Part shown: positions 50,421 through 63,957 of the stretch, piece by piece
How the letters are laid out: every line of letters begins with the position of its first letter
Numbering within the stretch: the stretch's first letter is position 1
Assembly (NCBI GenBank): GCA_018524725.1
Contig: JAEUWP010000581.1
Coordinates: forward strand, 1 to 64,000
Direction: 5' to 3'
DNA: 64,000 nucleotides
DNA from: Podaxis mareebaensis
Lineage: Eukaryota; Basidiomycota; Agaricomycetes; Agaricales; Agaricaceae
Position numbers and translations under genes: made by a program
Notes under the pieces: model-generated
The model's database searches: none
Told to the model about the DNA's origin: nothing
Seen by the model: only the letters and a program-made list of their open reading frames with translations

Positions 50421-51219
50421 TCAGACAACCATAGAGAAATTCAAATCCCTCTCTGCTCGCCTCCCAGCGCCGATCCCCATACTCTCAGGCACCGCACGAG
50501 TAAACCGTAAACTCTTGCCCCTCCTCGTACCTTCGTCTTTTCCCCGAGGCGAGTTTTGACTTTTTGTCCGCGTAGGTGACCACACGATTGGCTTGGACTT
50601 CGACTTTGAACTCCGAGCAATAGAGAACCACCGAGTCAGAGCTGATTTGGGTGATTTAGGTGATTTTGGTGATAGGGGAGATGTCGAGGACCAGCGCCAC
50701 ATGGAGGTGTTGGTTGTTGGTGAAACCGGTTGGGTGGTGGAGAGATGTGAACGTGGAGGCCATGGTGAACGCGGTGGGGATAGGCGGAAGGGGTTGGGAA
50801 GGGTGAGTTTGAATTTGGGTTTTAATTTGAGGTTGAGTGGCTTTGGTTTGGGCTTCGGGGGTTTGGGATCTTTGTGTTCGGGGGGTTGGTTGGATGCTGG
50901 GGTGTTGTAGGTTTTGGAAGTGGTGTGAGAGTAGGGGTGATAGGCGAATGGGTCGGAGGTAGAGGCGGAGGTGAAAGGCTGGGGTTGGCCTGAGGAGTGG
51001 GAGTGGGAGTGGGAATGGGAATGGGAATGGGAGTATGAGTGAGAGTGGGCGTAAGATGTTCTGCTTGTGGCGTGGCTTGGGAGGGAGGAGGTACGGCTTG
51101 AAGGTGAGAATGCAATTGTTGTCGTAGTTGGCGGCTGTCAGGTGAATTGATAGAGTGATGGGTATTGAGTGATTGATGAATAGGGAGTGGTACACACCGA
51201 AGTCAGGCCTTGTCTCCAT
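50421..51219 (-). CDS. Ser/Pro/Lys-rich low-complexity protein
   Basis: No family was recognised. A short first exon (51196-51219, METRPDFG) with donor gtgtac joins in phase to a single long exon (50421-51134), giving about 245 residues. The sequence has an alternating His-Ser run near residue 45, a Lys/Pro-rich segment (PKPPKPKPKPLNLKLKPKFK), then SPKSPKSPKSALTRWFSIAR and a basic C-terminus ending AERDLNFSMVV. It is probably disordered. All three minus-strand frames are open over much of this region; I chose this one because its C-terminal half is the least repetitive and uses a normal stop. A longer frame from the same ATG is the alternative. Confidence 0.55.
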
Positions 51220-52198
51220 CCCTTTGCTCTCTGCCTGTGTCCCAGTCCGATTCGCGTTGCGTCGTCAAGGCGCTTTACCTCTGTTGCTGGCGGAGCGCGC
51301 GCGCTTTTAACCCGGAGATCGATCTCGAGTTGTTGTTCCGGCAGACCCGCATATCGATAGCGGTTATGTAGTTGCTTCAACTGCTAATCATTGGTGAATA
51401 CTACTTGGATTTGTGGAGCGGTACGAGCGACACGCACAGGTGCTTTATCATACCCGTTTACAGCGTAGCCGTGATGCTTCCCTCCATGTTCGGAAGGCGT
51501 CCGATACTATCGTGCTATTCAATCATCTCAGCATCGCAGTACAATTGTGATACGTACTTCGTTGGCATAGATGTAACCTGCAGCGCCGCTATATGGGTGA
51601 CTCATTGGAATGAAAGGAGATGCAGAGTGCCCAGCCAGTAGGCTATAAGTAACGGGGTAGAATGTGGTGCAGGTAGCGCCCCTATCTATCTTTGAGGCCC
51701 AAGTTAACTCTGGGTATGATGAGATGATGAGGGGACCCACTAGCCGAAGACTAAGGTGATGTAGTGGCGGTCTGGGACCCTGGGGCGTTCTAGCGCGGTA
51801 GAGAGCCGGAGGGTGTAGAACAGAAGGTGTGCTTGGTCATATAGCTACGAGAGCACAATGTGGGAAGGGTGGCCAACGAGCCAATTGTCCGTCAAAAAGC
51901 CATTGTCCAGGAATCACCAAGATGGCATGGCAGTGGGAACGTGTCTATAAATAGCCCGTAACATGATGGGAGCCTAAAAGTGGGCTGAGCTGGGACTCTG
52001 GCCGGGGCTGTGCATATCTGACGGCCAGAACGTCTGTCGGATCGTTTGTTGGTTGCAGATATGCATTTTTTGTGGCGGCGGACGGAAAACGAGAGAGTTT
52101 GTTGTGCGGATAATGGAGTGGTGGTGGTTGAGTCACGTGCTGTGATATATAATTAAGTGGTATTAACTGGAATTATCGTTTCTCTGTCTCCATCGCCC
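51220..52198. other. Divergent region before the JAMM protease
   Basis: About 1 kb with no supported gene, lying between two divergently read genes. TATATAATTAA near 52146-52156 is about 45 bp before the JAMM-protease ATG and may act as its TATA region. Confidence 0.45.
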
Positions 52199-55074
52199 AT
52201 GAGCCATCGACGCTCCCGCGACGAAAACAGTGCTGCAGACGCTGGCAGTCGGCAGCAGCAGCGACGGCCTGCCTCGATACGCGAGCTCGCGGAAAAGGCG
52301 ATGGACATTGACTGGGATCCCTCGCGCGAGTTCAAGCACTGCCTCCGCATGGCGGAGCGCTCTCGCAACCAGGCCAGAGGCTATTACGACGCAGGCGACC
52401 TCGAAAATGCTTTCATGTACTTTGCGAGAGCTGCAATGATTGCTCTCGACAAACTCCCCACGCATCCAAACTACAACACTGCCCTCAGTGAAGTCCAGCG
52501 ACATAACCTTGGACTGGTTCGCCTTTTCTCTTCTTACAATGCCTCCTCTCCTCTGACCTAGTCCTCAGAACGGGCAGGACATACTCGATAATATGAGTCA
52601 AATTAAGCCCATCCTTGTTAGCCGGTTTAACGAATGGCGTGCGGCGCACCCAGACGAACCACTTGTTCCCCTCGACGAGCTCGATCGGCAGCAGGAACAG
52701 CGGGAACAAGATCAGGAAATAGCTTTAGCCGAAGAAGCTGCTCGATGGAGACAGCACCGTGAAGAGATCCAGAGACGGGACGATGAACTTCGGGCTCAGC
52801 GACAGCCCACCCGCCATCACTCATACCAATCCCAGCATCATGCACCCCTCGATCGACGGAAGGAAGATGCCATCAGTGCGGCGAGGCAAGCTGCCGGTGC
52901 GCCGGTATACAATCCCCCTGCCCCAGACTACTCGTTCTCCCGCCCTCCAAATCCGGTACACGCACACGGATCGCGGAGCACGATAGTGGTGATGCCTGGT
53001 TCCACTGATGCAGGAGCGGACTCATTAACAAGAAAACGCGAAAAGGAGGAGAAAAGACGGATGGAGCAGGAAGGCATCGCTAGGAGACTACAGGAGGCAG
53101 ACGCAGAAGCTCGCCAGATCCGCCAAGCCATCGCAGTAAACAATTCCCTTCCTCATGGTCCGCAGGCCCAAGGACAATCCCTCTCAACACACTCCTCCGC
53201 AAGTTCCGTTGCCACAAACGGATCATCACCTATGTTCCCACACACCCAAACATCGTCAGCTGCGACTACGCCAGCTTCCTCATTCTACCATTCGCAGCAG
53301 CCACCGCCGCCTCCTCCGCCCATGTCAATGCCACCACCGCCTGTGACGCATCCCCCTCCTGCCGCAGCCGCAGCTACAGATGTACCGCCACCACCAGTCA
53401 CGCCTGTCCGTGCACCCCCACCAAGTCATTCGCAATCAACAGTTAACCAAAACCCCGGAAATGAACCATCGCCGACTGGGCTTTTATTCCCTGGCTCTAA
53501 TCCTGCCGATTTGCATCGAACGCCTACAAGGGCGACACTGCGTGGGTACGTACAACTTGCCTCGTTTTCTTGTTTATATTGGTCAGACTTATAATTAACG
53601 TGATCTGCTCCTTTGTCTCTTTAATTTCCGTCTTCGTCCCTTCTTCCCTCCTATCCACCTATTCCGTGACTCTCTTTCCGCTCCGGCTCTGGATTCCGAT
53701 CTCCCTCCTCGATCTCCGATGGCTATATCATACACGCGTCCAGATACGCACCAGTCACTACGACTTCTCCACCACCTCAAGACGCGCGTCTGCTTTTCCC
53801 CTCTCTCATGTCACCACACCAACAACGGCAAGGATACTACCCCTCGCATAATTCCATGTTTATGGCTATGGACCGAATGACTCTCAGCGATACCACCAAC
53901 ACGCCCTCCTTCAACAATATGTATAACCCGCATGCCGCGAATGTCGGATGGGCGTTTGGCGGGCAGGAATCGGCGAAATCGGCTGCTGCGGCTGCGGCAG
54001 CGCAGGTCGGCCAACGGATAATGGATGGTGTGGGGAAGTTGAAAAAATCAAAGTATAATTCGCCTGCACCACCACCACCTACTGCACCTGGGCGACACTC
54101 GCCACCAAAGGATGCATCCGGAAAGGCACTGCCGTATATACCTATGCCGCCACCGCCACTCTCTGCACTTGCCGCTGGAGGCAAGATTCCTATATCGTCT
54201 GGTCCGCATCCTTCTCATTCGTGTCAGAGTGGGACTACCCACTCACGAACATCCCCGAAAGAAAGAAGACTCAAAACTGTGGTTTTGCCACGCGAGACGC
54301 TTCCACGGTTCCTAGCAATCGCAAAACTTAACACGTCGATGAATAGAGAGACGTGTGGGTTGTTGCTTGGGAGGGAAATATGGCCTGGTGAGGAGAGTCC
54401 GCCTTCGTATGCGCATAATACGACAAAGGGGCGTAGTTCTGGGAAGAAGATGGTGAATGGGAATGGGGAGATGAGGAGTGAGTATGTGGTTACGACGTTG
54501 TTGATTCCGAAGCAGCATGGGTCGAGTGATATGTGTACTATGGATGGGGAAGAGCTGGTATTGAGTTTTACGGAGGAGAGGAGTTTGATTACGTTGGGAT
54601 GGGTGAGTATCCGTTTTGTTCTTCCTTTATCGGGTCGTTGACGTTGGTGCTTCCCTGTAGATTCATACACATCCTTCGCAGTCGTGTTTTATGTCTTCTG
54701 TGGACCTTCATACACATTCTGGGTTCCAGAGAATGTTACCAGAGTCGATTGCGGTTGTGTGCGCTCCCAAGTCAAGTCCCAAGTGTGTTATCTCCCTTTC
54801 GTTGTCTCTTCCGGAATTTTGTTGACACGTTTGTGACAGCTTTGGCATATTCAGACTTACAGATCCACCCGGTCTTCAAACCATCCTCGATTGTAGTGAA
54901 AAAGAGGCGTTCCACCCCCATCCGGATTTACCTATCTATACCGTATGTCTTGTTTCTTTACTCATTGAGATAGATTTGGTTTCTTATGGAGACCTCATTG
55001 GATAGGATGCCGACAAGGGACATGTGCAGATGAGGGACTCGCCGCTCGAGATCATCGATTTGCGAGACGTGTGA
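52199..55074 (+). CDS. AMSH/STAMBP-type JAMM deubiquitinase
   Basis: A zinc metalloprotease that cleaves Lys63-linked ubiquitin chains at endosomes, working with ESCRT. Six exons (52199-52516, 52569-53545, 53753-54602, 54661-54782, 54840-54942, 55006-55074) read in phase to about 812 residues. The N-terminal USP8-dimerisation-like helical domain ([34 protein letters not shown]) is followed by a Glu/Arg-rich coiled coil ([20 protein letters not shown]). A long Pro/Ser-rich middle has PPPPPP runs and a seven-Ala stretch. The MPN+ domain begins [19 protein letters not shown]. The JAMM residues are complete: Glu in NRETCG and [15 protein letters not shown] across the third intron. The middle is longer than in animal AMSH. 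Confidence 0.93.
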
Positions 55075-56037
55075 TTCGGAGGTTCAAAACTCTAACCATT
55101 TTTTTTTTACTTGTTGCTACTTCTCTCTCGAAATGAGCGTTCCGCGCTCTGTGGTTCCGTACAAGGTTGTATCATACTTCTTCTCACTCCTACATTCCTC
55201 TTTCTTTTTGTCCTTACAATTCCCCGCGTAATTCTTTCTCCCCTTTTCTTCAATCTTGTAATAAAAGTCATGCACCCAATCTTTCTTTGTATCCATTACA
55301 TCACTTTGGTGGTTTTGGTTTTCGACTGATCTTTTTTTACCCGCGGACTTTATTTGGTTGTTTCTGGAATGTTGCTGTACATATGCAAAGTCTTTTTGTA
55401 CGATACTTGGCTCCTCCACCTTGTGATTCATGGTCATTGTTATATCCGGATTCGCGTCTTCCAGCTTCGATGATCACCTGGCGTTCCGGCCGCTTGAAAG
55501 AAGTGGAGCTGCCTTACCCTGTATCCAGGGACTAGGTCTGAACAGTCACAAATCGAGCGGCTACTGCCACTCTGACGTGAACCTCGATTAATGCAGGCGA
55601 GTATAAATACGGGAGAATATATATCTGTAATTGTCTATACTGTAATGTTATTATGTATTCAACAGCGCGATGCGATGAGCAACAGCCCCAGACAACCAAA
55701 GAGAGCAAGAAAGAAAAGACTCCATATCAAGAGAGGAAAATGAGAGTGGGAAGGGATTGTATATGCGAGTAAAGGGGAGTTACTACTAGTAATGACCGAT
55801 CCAAGTCCATATTGTATGGTGGGCGACCTACGACAAACAAAAAGCATATGACAAAATTTGAATAATGTTCGTACTGAATAGATCTCCAAAATAAAGGAAA
55901 CGAGAGGTTATTAGGGGAAAAGGGAGGGTCAAGGCGTAAAGAGAGTTTGTAAAATTGGTCTTGATGGTCCCAAATGAGAGTTCGTACACAAGCTTTAATA
56001 AGTGAGCCCACGCCAGCGATCAAGCCAGCTATCAAAT
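55075..56037. other. Convergent intergenic region
   Basis: Nearly 1 kb between two genes that meet tail to tail. It is rich in T/C tracts and has several chance open frames on both strands, none with a domain. It should hold both 3' ends. Confidence 0.5.
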
Positions 56038-59000
56038 CTATGCCTGGCTCAAAAGAATCCTATCAATCGCAGCATTAATCGTAGCCTTGCGTGAAGTCAA
56101 GTCCATGCCAAATCTCTCCTCCAGCTGTCGTCTAATCTCCCTCTTTGTTACCGTGTTAAGATCTGCGATACGGAGTACGTCCTGCACAGCGCGCTCGATC
56201 TCGGCATCTGACGGCGACCCGCTAGAACCACTGCCAACGTCAAACCCTTCATGGCTTCCTGTTAGGGGTATCGGCATGTCGAGGTAATTGGTGACTGGGC
56301 GGGAGGGCACGGGCTGATGCAGTAGATTGGCTTCGCTCATTGGGCGGAAGGGAGATTGAGGGGTGTTGCGACCAGAGTTGTAACCCGGAGGAGGGTACAT
56401 GGCGAATTGCGAAGGGGCAGGTGATTGGGCGCGAGGCTCATAGTATGTCTCGCGGCCGTAAAGAGAAGCAGTACGTGATTCAGCATATTCCATCTTGCCC
56501 TTGGTCGGTGGTACCCAAGAGCCGATGCTGTGATTCGACTCCTTGTCCCAAAGCTCGTTTTCCTAAAAATAAGTTAGCTATCAGAACGGGAACCAAGAGC
56601 ATGGTACACACATAATCACTCCATGACTTGAGGGGAATTGACCGAGGATCAAACTTGCCTTCATCCTAAACAATCTCATCAGCACCAACTCGAACACGGA
56701 AATCAACAACAGTACTCACATGAACGACGACCTTCTTTCCGGACTCTCCCAAGACAATACGAGTCTGACCCCAGGAGAAGTCATCCATACGCCAGAAGGA
56801 GTAGAGCGGGAGGAAGAACGAGAATGCAGGAATAGCAATGATATAGAAGATCATCCAGCCGATCATATCCCACTTCCTTCTCAACACGAATACCAGCGCT
56901 TGAACACCATAAATGGCGGCGATCATGATGAGTGAGACCGTAGGAATTGACTTTCCGGCTCCAGCGACAAGATATATCAGGTATACGATCTGCGGCCATC
57001 ATCAATCCAACGCAAACACTATCAAAGGGCATTGGAATACTCACGTAGGCGACAGTGATCGGCTGTGTGATTGTTGACAAGAGATCAATCATAACTACAA
57101 ACCTCATCGAGAAACAGCAGAATCCACAAAGTTGGTCCAAGAAAATAAGTTCTCCAAGGTTATGCACAGTGGAGTTGATCCAACGCCGACGTTGAGAGAG
57201 CAACACCTTCCAATCATCAGGAGCCACGGTATACGCATGTGCATCTCGGATGAACTGTGTCTTGAACGTCGGGAAGTGCTTGAGGAGTAGCGTTGTCAGG
57301 TATCGATCTTCACCAAGGTGCAAGAGGTTCTTCATGTGTAGGGTATCAACACGGTTCTCCGAGTAGTCTTGGATCATCTGGTTGGAGATGAGCAGCGGCT
57401 TGTGGGTATCCGGAGTGCGTAGACGGTATAAAGTGAAACAACCGGGTAAACAAGTGACGGAACCAAAGAGAGATTCGAAAGCCTTGGCCATGTGGTGTGA
57501 AATGAAGTATTCGTAGACCTGTAGTATATGAGCACCGATATCGTATACCCGTTACTTTGTACACACCTGCATCATGGTGATCAAAGACTGCTTTGCGTTG
57601 GCAAGCTCCGTCTCGCCACAAACACCAAGCAATTTCTTATCGTGAATCATTCTAAGCGACGATCCATCAGTCATACAAAGCAGAACCAGAAGACGTGAAG
57701 ACATACGCAGAGATCAACCGGTTGACAGACATGGGATCGACAGTCGTATCAGCATCAACCATGAACAAGTACTCATAGAACGTCGGATTGACGCCAATAA
57801 CATTCTTGATCTGGTGATACATCTCCAACTCGAGCGGGTTCATCGGCGCATTGAAGTGGACCTGCACGAACAAACCCTATCAGCCACAAAACTCCTTAAA
57901 AACCGACAAACCACAGCATGACCCACCTTGTTCAAGAAATGCATCAACAACATCTGCGAATCACGCTTTCCACGGTTACCAGGCCTACTCCTCTCCGTCG
58001 GCTTGCCAACCTTCACAATGACCAAATACGGTACGACATGCCCAGCGCATTCATACAACCCCGAATACACCTTGCCCATATTGTGCTGTTTCGCTCCCTC
58101 ACCCAACGACTGGAAGCTCAACGGCTCAGGGTCTAAATTTGGATCCGCACCAAGAATATCCAACACGATCCTCGGCGTAGGACGGTCATTGCCTGAACCG
58201 ACAATCATACCATCACAAATAACGACAAGCAACTTCCGCTTATCATCATACTTGAGTTGCGCAAGGGAATCGATGGTACGACGAAGCGAGGTGTCACCTT
58301 CAGTATAACAAGGCACTTGGCAAATGACAAATTTATCGTGATCCTCTGGAGCCCTCTCTGCGCCAAAGTTGATCGAGGCGATAAACTTGAACCCGATGAT
58401 AGACACCATCATAATCGACAAAGCGAGCAGGATATATGTCGAGAATAGACACTGTGGTGACTGCCGATTGTCGACTTTGCCGATCAAGAACAAGTTCCGG
58501 AGGCAGACTTTCTGGCGGTCGAGGGTAGCACGGTCAACGCTGAGTTGGTCGAGTCTCTTCGTGATATCCCGTCCTGCATAAAGCTTGAACAGGTCCAAAA
58601 CGGCGCCATGCATAAAGTTGGTATCCGTGGGCGGAGCTTGCATGCCTTCGGGAGCACGAACAGCGGGAGGACTGCGGAGGTACGTCGTGACGTCGTAAAC
58701 AAGTCCATTATAGACCGCGACAGAGCTACCCGAGTTGGCCATGTTCTTGATCTCCTTTGGCGTGTACCCAACAAACCCAACACGAGCAGTATACCGCATC
58801 CTAACCATATTCTGGAAATACCAATCGGGCCTCGAGTCATTTGTGAACACGCGGAAGTCGTGGTACTGAGCATTCGGGTCGGTGTTGTTCGCAGAGTTGA
58901 GGACAACATAAGGCGAAACATTGCCATCGATGCCATTGCACAAAGCGGAGACCTATACACACGACCCAAGTCAGTCTCCAACCCACCCAGAAAACAAAAA

Positions 59001-62000
59001 AGGCAGCTCACCTGAACCGGGAACAAATTATCCGCAATCACACCTCCATATTTCAAAATACTCTTCGTCGGCACAACGGGCACAATCCTCTGGTGCGTCG
59101 CTGCAACCTGCGTCAAATCAAACACCTCGCCACGAATCGCCGTATACACATTGTTCGGGTTATTCTGGAAATCATGGCTCTGCAGTTCGCTCCGGTTGAA
59201 CACATGCTCCGTCGGACAAATAAGGTTTCCCAACACCGCAATCACGAACACCGCACACCCACACACGAACCAGATCAACAGATTCAGCGCAAGTTTCTCT
59301 CGCCATGCCTGGCGCACGTCCATACGTTTCATGCGACCGATGTAGGTGAGCAACGGCGTAGGGATCCACCACGTCAGCAACCAACAAAGCGCAACCCATC
59401 GTCTACGCGCAGCACTCTCCTTAAGCACCTCCGTCGTCTCATTCTCCTGAATCTCACCCGCCAAAGCCTCCTTATCTGCCAACCCGCGCTTATCCGTGTT
59501 TTGGAACATATTCCTCGAGGGCGCGTACGACTCTGACCCAAAGTTGGACACAGAGTCGTCGCGGTTGGATGTGAACCTGGAACGACCGTCGTAGTCATCA
59601 CTGCGCAACGACTTGTTCTCGTCGTAGTCGTCATCGTACATTTCGGCACGCTGGAAAGGTGAGGCGTTAGCCACGAGGGGGAGAGCTTGACTCGACCCAT
59701 TCACATCGTTGTATCCTCCCCAGCCTGGTTCTAGTTCTTCACCAGGGCTGCGATATGGCGCGTAAGGATCACCGATGCCCCTCGGGTCGAGACCAGCTTC
59801 AGCCTCCGCATCGCGAATCCGGTTCCTCTTCTGCTCCTCCACATCACGCGATCGCAACTGATCCTCAAAGAGGTGGAATGCCTTCTGCGACAAGAACACC
59901 TACAGACAAGAAAAGAAACCGTCAGAAAAATTGCAACAAACGATAAACAAGATCTAAAAATAGCGCAACGAACCTTATGCTGTCCAAGCACCAAATCCCT
60001 CTCACCAAGCCCAAACGCAGTCCTAGCCTGCGCAGCCCTCTCCCGTCCATCCCCCTCCATGACTCCAGCCGCATCTAACCCCTCCCTATACCTCTCACAA
60101 AACTCCTCCGGCGTCATCCCAACCTCAAACACCGTCCCACACCTTCTCGCAATCTCACTCAACCCAATACTCCTCACCTGCCCCTTCACACTCCGCCCCT
60201 CCAACTGATTCGGCAATTGCGAATCATTCGGGTTGATACAAAACACATACCACGTCTGTGTCTCCTCCAGCGTCTCAAACAACGTATCCAAAGCAGCTCG
60301 GAACTCGCCCGCGACGCATGGAGAAGTCGAATTGGAACCAGACTGGTTGTGGGTGAGTGTGACATTTCCACCACCACCAAGTATATCATCATCGTCATTC
60401 TCCTCAATATCCGGGAACCCACTCTCTTTCGCAGCAGGCGTCCTCTTGATCGTATTCTTCCTCCTCGTCGATGGCATCCTCATCGGCTTCACAGCCTGTT
60501 GCGCCGCCACAATCGTATCCTCATTCCTAGGATGAGCCTGCGTCGCAATCGCCTTGTTCGAGAACAACCCTTTGACAAACGGATTAATCGACCCCATGCC
60601 AGTACCATCCGCACCATCACCAGCCCCGCGTAACAGGGACACGAAATCAGGATTGATGGCATCGAGATTGCGCTCGAGGAAGTGTTCCGACGAGTACGTG
60701 ACAGCACCATTGAAATGGTTGATCGTGAATGAAGGGAATCCCGACCGGTCGATAGCGCCGGCTTTGAACGACGAGTGGTTCCCCCACCTCTTTTGGAACG
60801 CCTCCACCATAGTCTGATCAGTCTTCTTCGGCACGCGACGGGCTTGATCGTCCATAATGTGGATAAGACCACCAGGCTGATTCTGCAAGAGTCGGATGCA
60901 CTCGGCATTATCAAAGTAAGAGACTTGTGGGACAAGATGGGAGATGCCCTCGATGTTGTACTCGTTGACATGGCTCTCGAACAGCTTCCTCTGCATAAAA
61001 TGCTGCAGACGCTCGTTGGCAAAGTTGACACAGAATTGGTCTAGCGAGTTCGGTCGGCTAGTCATGTTCTGCGGGCCCGGAAGATCAAAAAGGCCGATGA
61101 AGGTGCTGAAATCGTCCTTGCAGAAACGTTGATTGATATGTTCGTTGAGCCAAGCAAACAAAAGTGAATAGAGCGTCTTAGCGAGATCATCTCGGTTGTC
61201 GGACGCGCCATCAGGATCAAGGAAGACCGTGCACAACTCCTTCTTGACTAACTTTGTCTTGTACGACAATACAGCCTCAAGAGCCGAAGCAGGCACACCC
61301 AAAAAGTCGGAGACAACCTCCAACACATCCGTATTGCGGACGACTGCAGCGTCCTCGTTGCGGTGTCGGTCAATGATGAACTCGAGGTTCCCGAGGTGAA
61401 GAATGGCGGCGATGAGTTGACATGTCTGTGCAACGTGTCGTTTAGACATGCCAATAGTCTTGAGAGCAACTTTGAGTTGATCGAAGCGAAGGGCGTCGTC
61501 ATCGCGACCAGCTAGTAAACGTGCTGCAGCGGGTCCACGTTGACCGAGGTACCGATATGTAGTCTTATCGAGTAGATGGAGGTGTTGACGCTCCTCGGGA
61601 CTAGCCCCAGCAACGAGGTAATAGAAAATATGGAAATTCCGCTCGCCGGAGGGTACGGCGGCAACACGGTTACGTTCCAGATAATAGTCGAGTGTCTTGA
61701 TACCGCAGAGGCGTCCACGCTCGGTGAACTGCAGCTCTGTGTATTTTCCGAAACGAGAGGCGTTGGGGTTGAACAGCGTGCGTGCATTACCAAAGGTCTC
61801 GATGACGAATTCGGCCGCGGGAACCTGAGATGCTAGCTTGGAACCCTTTTTGCCAGGGTTACTGACACTGAGTTCGAGGAGGGTCTTGATTGCGAGACGC
61901 CGGTTCTCGGATTTGCCGCTGCCCGACTCGCCGCTAGAAGATAAAAAAAGGGGTAGGGAGAAAAAAGACAAGGGGGCGTTAGGCCGAGGAACTGGCTGAC

Positions 62001-62371
62001 AGAGACAAGGGCGAAACGAGGACACACCTGAAGAGAATCGTCTGGTCCTGGGTGGTCCTCCGCATGTGGTAGTAGGCATTGTTGGCGAGCTGGAAGATGT
62101 GTGGGGGGAGTCTGTCCTTGTGCTCAGAGGTGTCCCTATACTCTGCAGCATACTTGTAGAGGACGGAATCGGCGTTGGAGGAGACGTATTTGTGAGGGTT
62201 GAGGGCGACGAGACCGCATGAGCCGATGGATGTATATATGGTGTCGGACATGAAGCGTTCGCGGAGGCATGCGACGATGATGTCGTCAGAGACGTTGGTG
62301 AGCTGGGCAAGGTCAGTGGCAGCCTCTAGCCGCTGATGAGGGCTCATGTTGGCGGAGGAAAAGCGGTTCAT
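56038..62371 (-). CDS. Chitin synthase with myosin motor-like domain (class V/VII type)
   Basis: Makes chitin at the plasma membrane at growing tips. Translation starts at [15 protein letters not shown] and runs through about ten exons to roughly 1,900 residues. The N-terminal myosin-like motor has the P-loop GESGSGKS completed across the first intron, and motor blocks such as [16 protein letters not shown] and [12 protein letters not shown]. After a charged linker come transmembrane helices ([19 protein letters not shown]) and a cytochrome b5-like domain ([20 protein letters not shown]). The synthase domain has [29 protein letters not shown] and the catalytic QRRRW. More helices follow, and a DEK_C-like end ([20 protein letters not shown]) closes the protein. 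The gene is complete. Confidence 0.96.
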
Positions 62372-62568
62372 GGCGACCGCTGGCTGCGGGTACGCTGCTG
62401 GGGACGGTGACCAGGAGGTCTTTTTGTGAAGGAGAGAATGTGCAGTAGCAGTAGCACTGGTGTGTGCGGTCTGAGAGTTGTCAAAGCAGCCTGATCCCAG
62501 CACCGTGGGACAGAAAAACAGTCACGTGTATCACTGCTATATATATCCACAACAGCAACCACACTATG

Positions 62569-63957
62569 CTACAACGGAAAATTGCTCAGAGTGGGGAGAA
62601 CAATGTCTATAGAGCTCTGTCGGTAGATTTCCATCGCCTCGCGTCGCACAGACTGGTACATCTTCACCATCTGGTCCACCTGCTGCCACCGGCCTTCCTC
62701 CGTCTCTCGATCCTCAGAATGTGCCCGAACTTTTGTTAAAAATGGAAACAGGCGATCAATAACCCGTGCAAGCGGCATCACAAGCCGAAGCTCCCAGGGC
62801 ACGTCTGGACTCGCCACCGTGAGTACCTGCAGCTTGTGCAGCGAGACCCTGGTGTCTAGCAACCTTGTGAACGTGCTCGCGTCTAGCGGAATGGTGAGAC
62901 ACCTGAGCTCTGGACAACGTTTTGACAGTGTCTGAAGTGAAATTACGCTCGGCCGTGGGGTGCCGGTGAGCATGTAAGGCAGATGAAGGGTATGAATTCT
63001 CGGCCATGCGTTGGCCATCTCCTCGACGTTATGATCTCCGAGTTCTAGCGAGTAACCATCCACCTCGAGATGTGTAAGCTGGGGTATCCTGAGCAACGGC
63101 GAGATGGTGTCCATTGTAATTGTCGGCGGCACAATGTCATCGTCCGAAGTGTCGTCTCGGTTGTGCACCATCCGGACATATGTCAGGGTATTCTTCCATC
63201 GCCGCACGATACACACCAACAAGTCCTTCCGGTCTACCTCACCTTCAACCGAACTCTCGAAATTAATACGCTGTAATTGCGTCGTCCCAATCCGCATCAC
63301 GAAAGTCTTGATAAATGATAACGGTGCAATAAACCCGAGCGATGTCAGCTCGCGATATCCAAACTCTGCTTCTCCACTCCGCCACGTACCACTCGGAGAC
63401 AACGAGCTGGCAACCACATCCGACTCTGTCACGCTCAACAACCCACTCTCCTCCAAATCCAACTCGAGCTCTTCCAGCCCTGGAATCCTCCCTAAACTCC
63501 TCACAATCTCCAAATCAATGAACCTCCCCATCCCACTCAGAACCAAAATCTTCAAATTCATACACCTCCCCAGGTAGCCCAAAGTATCCTTCGTCAGCCC
63601 CTCGCCCACAAGCACAATCTTCTCAATCCTCGCACCCTCACACAACAAAGTGTGCAAGAACGTTCCGATAAGTTTATCCTCCACACCGGTAATCTTCTCA
63701 AAATCCAGCACCTTGAGTGACGGGGTAAGAAACAGACAGATGGACGATATAAGAAAGTCGTCCTGGCATATATGTGGGCACTTGAGGTGACGAAGCGAGG
63801 GCAAGAGGGGCTGTCTCCGGAGCTGCGCAATGCGAAAATACACATGCATCGCGATATCCAACGAGTCCGGGTCGCGCGTATAACAAAACGACTTGACTCT
63901 CCTCGCATACCAATTGAACCTCTCCCAATCCGCCTCGCTCACATGACCCCTCAAAAC
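62569..63957 (-). CDS. F-box/leucine-rich repeat protein, last exon (partial)
   Basis: A partial gene cut by the right edge of the window. The exon starts after the acceptor ttgttag with VLRGHVSEADWERFNWYA, the block that in many agaric F-box proteins follows the Trp intron. It then reads 462 codons to a TAG at 62569. Leucine-rich repeats include LPSLRHLKCPHI, LKILVLSGMG, LEELELDLEE, LTHLEVDGYS and LRCLTIPLDA. The F-box itself lies to the right of the window. It is not closely related to the array at 6-31 kb and belongs to a different F-box clade. Its stop lies about 200 bp from the chitin synthase start. Confidence 0.85.
   Translation of the reverse strand, partial: VLRGHVSEADWERFNWYARRVKSFCYTRDPDSLDIAMHVYFRIAQLRRQPLLPSLRHLKCPHICQDDFLISSICLFLTPSLKVLDFEKITGVEDKLIGTFLHTLLCEGARIEKIVLVGEGLTKDTLGYLGRCMNLKILVLSGMGRFIDLEIVRSLGRIPGLEELELDLEESGLLSVTESDVVASSLSPSGTWRSGEAEFGYRELTSLGFIAPLSFIKTFVMRIGTTQLQRINFESSVEGEVDRKDLLVCIVRRWKNTLTYVRMVHNRDDTSDDDIVPPTITMDTISPLLRIPQLTHLEVDGYSLELGDHNVEEMANAWPRIHTLHLPYMLTGTPRPSVISLQTLSKRCPELRCLTIPLDASTFTRLLDTRVSLHKLQVLTVASPDVPWELRLVMPLARVIDRLFPFLTKVRAHSEDRETEEGRWQQVDQMVKMYQSVRREAMEIYRQSSIDIVLPTLSNFPL

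Noticed and set aside
59731..62310. Very long (859-codon) open frame taken as one exon
   Set aside because: Its first part (before about 61930) runs through the first intron of the chitin synthase in a different frame; the true motor domain begins upstream and the P-loop is joined across that intron.
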